This document shows, one piece after another, positions 6,236-7,655 of a DNA stretch of 7,655 bases (position 1 is its first letter; each line of letters starts with the position of its first letter). Both the position numbers and the translations under genes were made by a program. This DNA comes from CAZHPY01 sp964534705 (GTDB taxonomy: Bacteria > Omnitrophota > Gorgyraeia > 2-01-FULL-45-10), in the NCBI GenBank assembly GCA_964534705.1, contig CAZHPY010000071.1, forward strand, positions 1 to 7,655, given 5' to 3'. A model generated the notes under the pieces. It was not told the origin of the DNA and ran no database searches. It saw only the letters and a program-made list of their open reading frames with translations.

Positions 6236-7655
6236 ATGAAATATTTCAGGATTGGTGTGCTAATTTTAGTTTTTGCAGTAATGGCAGCCGTCTTAGGCCA
6301 TGCCGAAGATATTAAATTTGAGGCAAGCATAGATAAAAAAACCGTGGCCATAGGCGAATCAGCGCAGCTGGGCCTTACGTTTTACGGGACCCAGAACGTT
6401 CCTGCTCCGGATATAGGGAATATCGAAGGCTGTGATGTCCGCTATCTCGGCCCGTCTACGATGATGACAGTCATCAATGGAAGCGTGTCAACATCAATAA
6501 CGCATATGTATAAGATACAGCCGCTGAGAATGGGCAGATTCCAGTTCGGGCCGTTCAGTTTTAAATACGAAGGCAATACATACAGGTCCAACGAGGCGTT
6601 CCTTGCCGTATCAGAGGAAAAACCAAGAGAAGCCCGGGAAGAGCCTAAGGCAGCCGGCAGCCAGGAGGACGTGATAGATTCCCTGGACCTCAAAGACAGG
6701 CTATTCCTTACGTTAAAAATTGACAAGACCAGGGCCTACGTAAATGAGATAATACCAGTTACCATAAAATTTTACGGTAACAATCTCAATATCAGCGATA
6801 TACAGCTTCCGACATTCAGCCAGGAAGGTTTTTCAAAGGCCCAATTTGAAGAACCGAAGCAATACCGGGAGCGGATGGGCGGGCTTCTTTTTGATGTGCT
6901 TGAATTTAAAACCACTGTGTTCGGGACAAGGGCCGGTGATTATAAAATAGGGCCGGCGAAATTGAAGTGTAACCTTATTGTCAGAAAACGGACAAGACAG
7001 GCATCCCCCTTGACAGACGATTTTCTTAATGAGCCCGGCGGCACCGGGCAGTATTTCGATGATTTTTTCACAAGATATGAACGCTATCCGGTCGAGCTGA
7101 AATCGGATGAGGTCCAGATGGTCCTGTCTCCGCTGCCTACCGAAGGACGGCCGGCAGATTTTTCCGGAGCAGTCGGCGATTATCAATTCATATTCGATGC
7201 AGTGCCTAGAAAGGTCAAAGACGGAGACCCTATCACGCTAAAGATGGAGATAAACGGTAACGGCAATTTTAATACCGTTATTATACCTAAGCTTGAGAAC
7301 ACCGAAGGCTTCAGGATCTATGAACCTCAGGCGAAGACCGAACCCGGCAGGAAGACATTTAAGCAGGTCTTGATACCCGAATCAGATAATATCTACCAGA
7401 CGCCAAAAGCCATCTTTACGTATTTTGATCCCGATAAGAAGGAATATAAAACTATAGCCCATGGGCCGCTGCCGCTTGAAGTCGAAAAAGTGGCTGAAAC
7501 GCCGGCGCAGGTAATAGGCGCCCCGCAGGGGGTGCCGCCTCCGGCTGCCTCCATGAATTTCGGCGCGCCCGAACAGCAAAATGAAACTCCGCAGGGAGAT
7601 ATATTATATATAAAAGAAAGTCTGGGACCCACACACACCAAACACACCCAACACA
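6236..7655 (+). CDS. batD: BatD, exported beta-rich protein (3' end missing)
   Basis: The frame is open from ATG 6236 to the window edge, about 473 codons without a stop. Residues 1-23 form a signal peptide (MKYFRIGVLILVFAVMAAVLGHA). The rest consists of consecutive beta-rich, Ig-like segments. BatD-typical elements include FEASIDKKTVAIGESAQL (about 28-45), LKIDKTRAYVNEIIPVTIKF (about 160-179), FSGAVGDYQF with the following EINGNGNFNTV, and TYFDPDKKEYKTI. BatD usually ends with a membrane span and a cytoplasmic tail, which would lie beyond the window. Translation is probably coupled to batC: the ATG is one base after its stop (TGATATG), and I see no good Shine-Dalgarno site. The last nine codons read THTKHTQHT over an A/C-only stretch and should not be trusted. 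BatD is thought to act with BatA/BatB at the membrane, on the periplasmic side. Confidence 0.9.
   Translation, partial: MKYFRIGVLILVFAVMAAVLGHAEDIKFEASIDKKTVAIGESAQLGLTFYGTQNVPAPDIGNIEGCDVRYLGPSTMMTVINGSVSTSITHMYKIQPLRMGRFQFGPFSFKYEGNTYRSNEAFLAVSEEKPREAREEPKAAGSQEDVIDSLDLKDRLFLTLKIDKTRAYVNEIIPVTIKFYGNNLNISDIQLPTFSQEGFSKAQFEEPKQYRERMGGLLFDVLEFKTTVFGTRAGDYKIGPAKLKCNLIVRKRTRQASPLTDDFLNEPGGTGQYFDDFFTRYERYPVELKSDEVQMVLSPLPTEGRPADFSGAVGDYQFIFDAVPRKVKDGDPITLKMEINGNGNFNTVIIPKLENTEGFRIYEPQAKTEPGRKTFKQVLIPESDNIYQTPKAIFTYFDPDKKEYKTIAHGPLPLEVEKVAETPAQVIGAPQGVPPPAASMNFGAPEQQNETPQGDILYIKESLGPTHTKHTQH
7627..7655. other. A/C-only terminal stretch, probable artefact
   Basis: The last 29 bases contain only A and C, unlike anything else in the window, and begin abruptly in the middle of a conserved BatD region. 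This is what a low-quality or chimeric contig end looks like. It is not a credible repeat or regulatory site. Confidence 0.6.

Noticed and set aside
1..7655. CRISPR array, insertion sequence, tRNA or rRNA
   Set aside because: No regularly spaced direct repeats, transposase, terminal inverted repeats, or tRNA/rRNA signatures were found on either strand.

Overview
The window carries most of a Bat-type ('Bacteroides aerotolerance') operon, all on the + strand: a MoxR AAA+ ATPase, a DUF58 protein, a short single-pass BatD-like protein with a DUF4381-like layout, then BatA, BatB, BatC and a BatD that runs off the right edge. It is chromosomal-looking, compactly packed bacterial DNA. Signal peptides and exported domains fit a bacterium with a periplasm. 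Heavy use of ATA (Ile) and AGG (Arg), moderate GC by eye, and two apparent TTG starts would suit an uncultured lineage such as Omnitrophota or Elusimicrobiota. That assignment is a weak inference; nothing here fixes the taxon.

Layout. Bases 1-260 hold no convincing protein gene. Within them, 78-205 can fold on paper into a closed three-way-junction RNA whose G-U wobbles favour the + strand. A near-consensus sigma70-type promoter (203-230) overlaps the last bases of that fold and leaves a short leader with a strong Shine-Dalgarno sequence for moxR (261). From 261 to the right edge the genes are almost gapless. The six junctions are a 1-nt gap, a 4-nt overlap, a 14-nt overlap, a 1-nt gap, a 4-nt overlap and a 1-nt gap, which points to one transcript and translational coupling. 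No terminator or internal promoter is evident.

How the genes fit together. In this family, MoxR ATPases are thought to act as chaperones or remodelers for von Willebrand factor A (vWA) domain proteins. Three such proteins lie here: soluble DUF58 and membrane-anchored BatA and BatB, all with an apparently intact metal-ion-dependent adhesion site (MIDAS). BatC (TPR repeats plus a very long Gln-rich linker) and BatD (exported, beta-rich) would form the periplasmic part. The short BatD-like protein has an exported domain, one membrane span and a cytoplasmic helical domain, so it could link the two sides. Bat genes were linked to aerotolerance in Bacteroides, but the molecular function remains unsettled.

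Most notable points: the candidate structured RNA at the operon head; a sharp Asp-to-Glu switch inside the BatC Gln-rich region; two identically built TTGA stop/start overlaps; and a terminal stretch of only A and C that is probably an assembly or sequencing artefact and corrupts the visible end of BatD.
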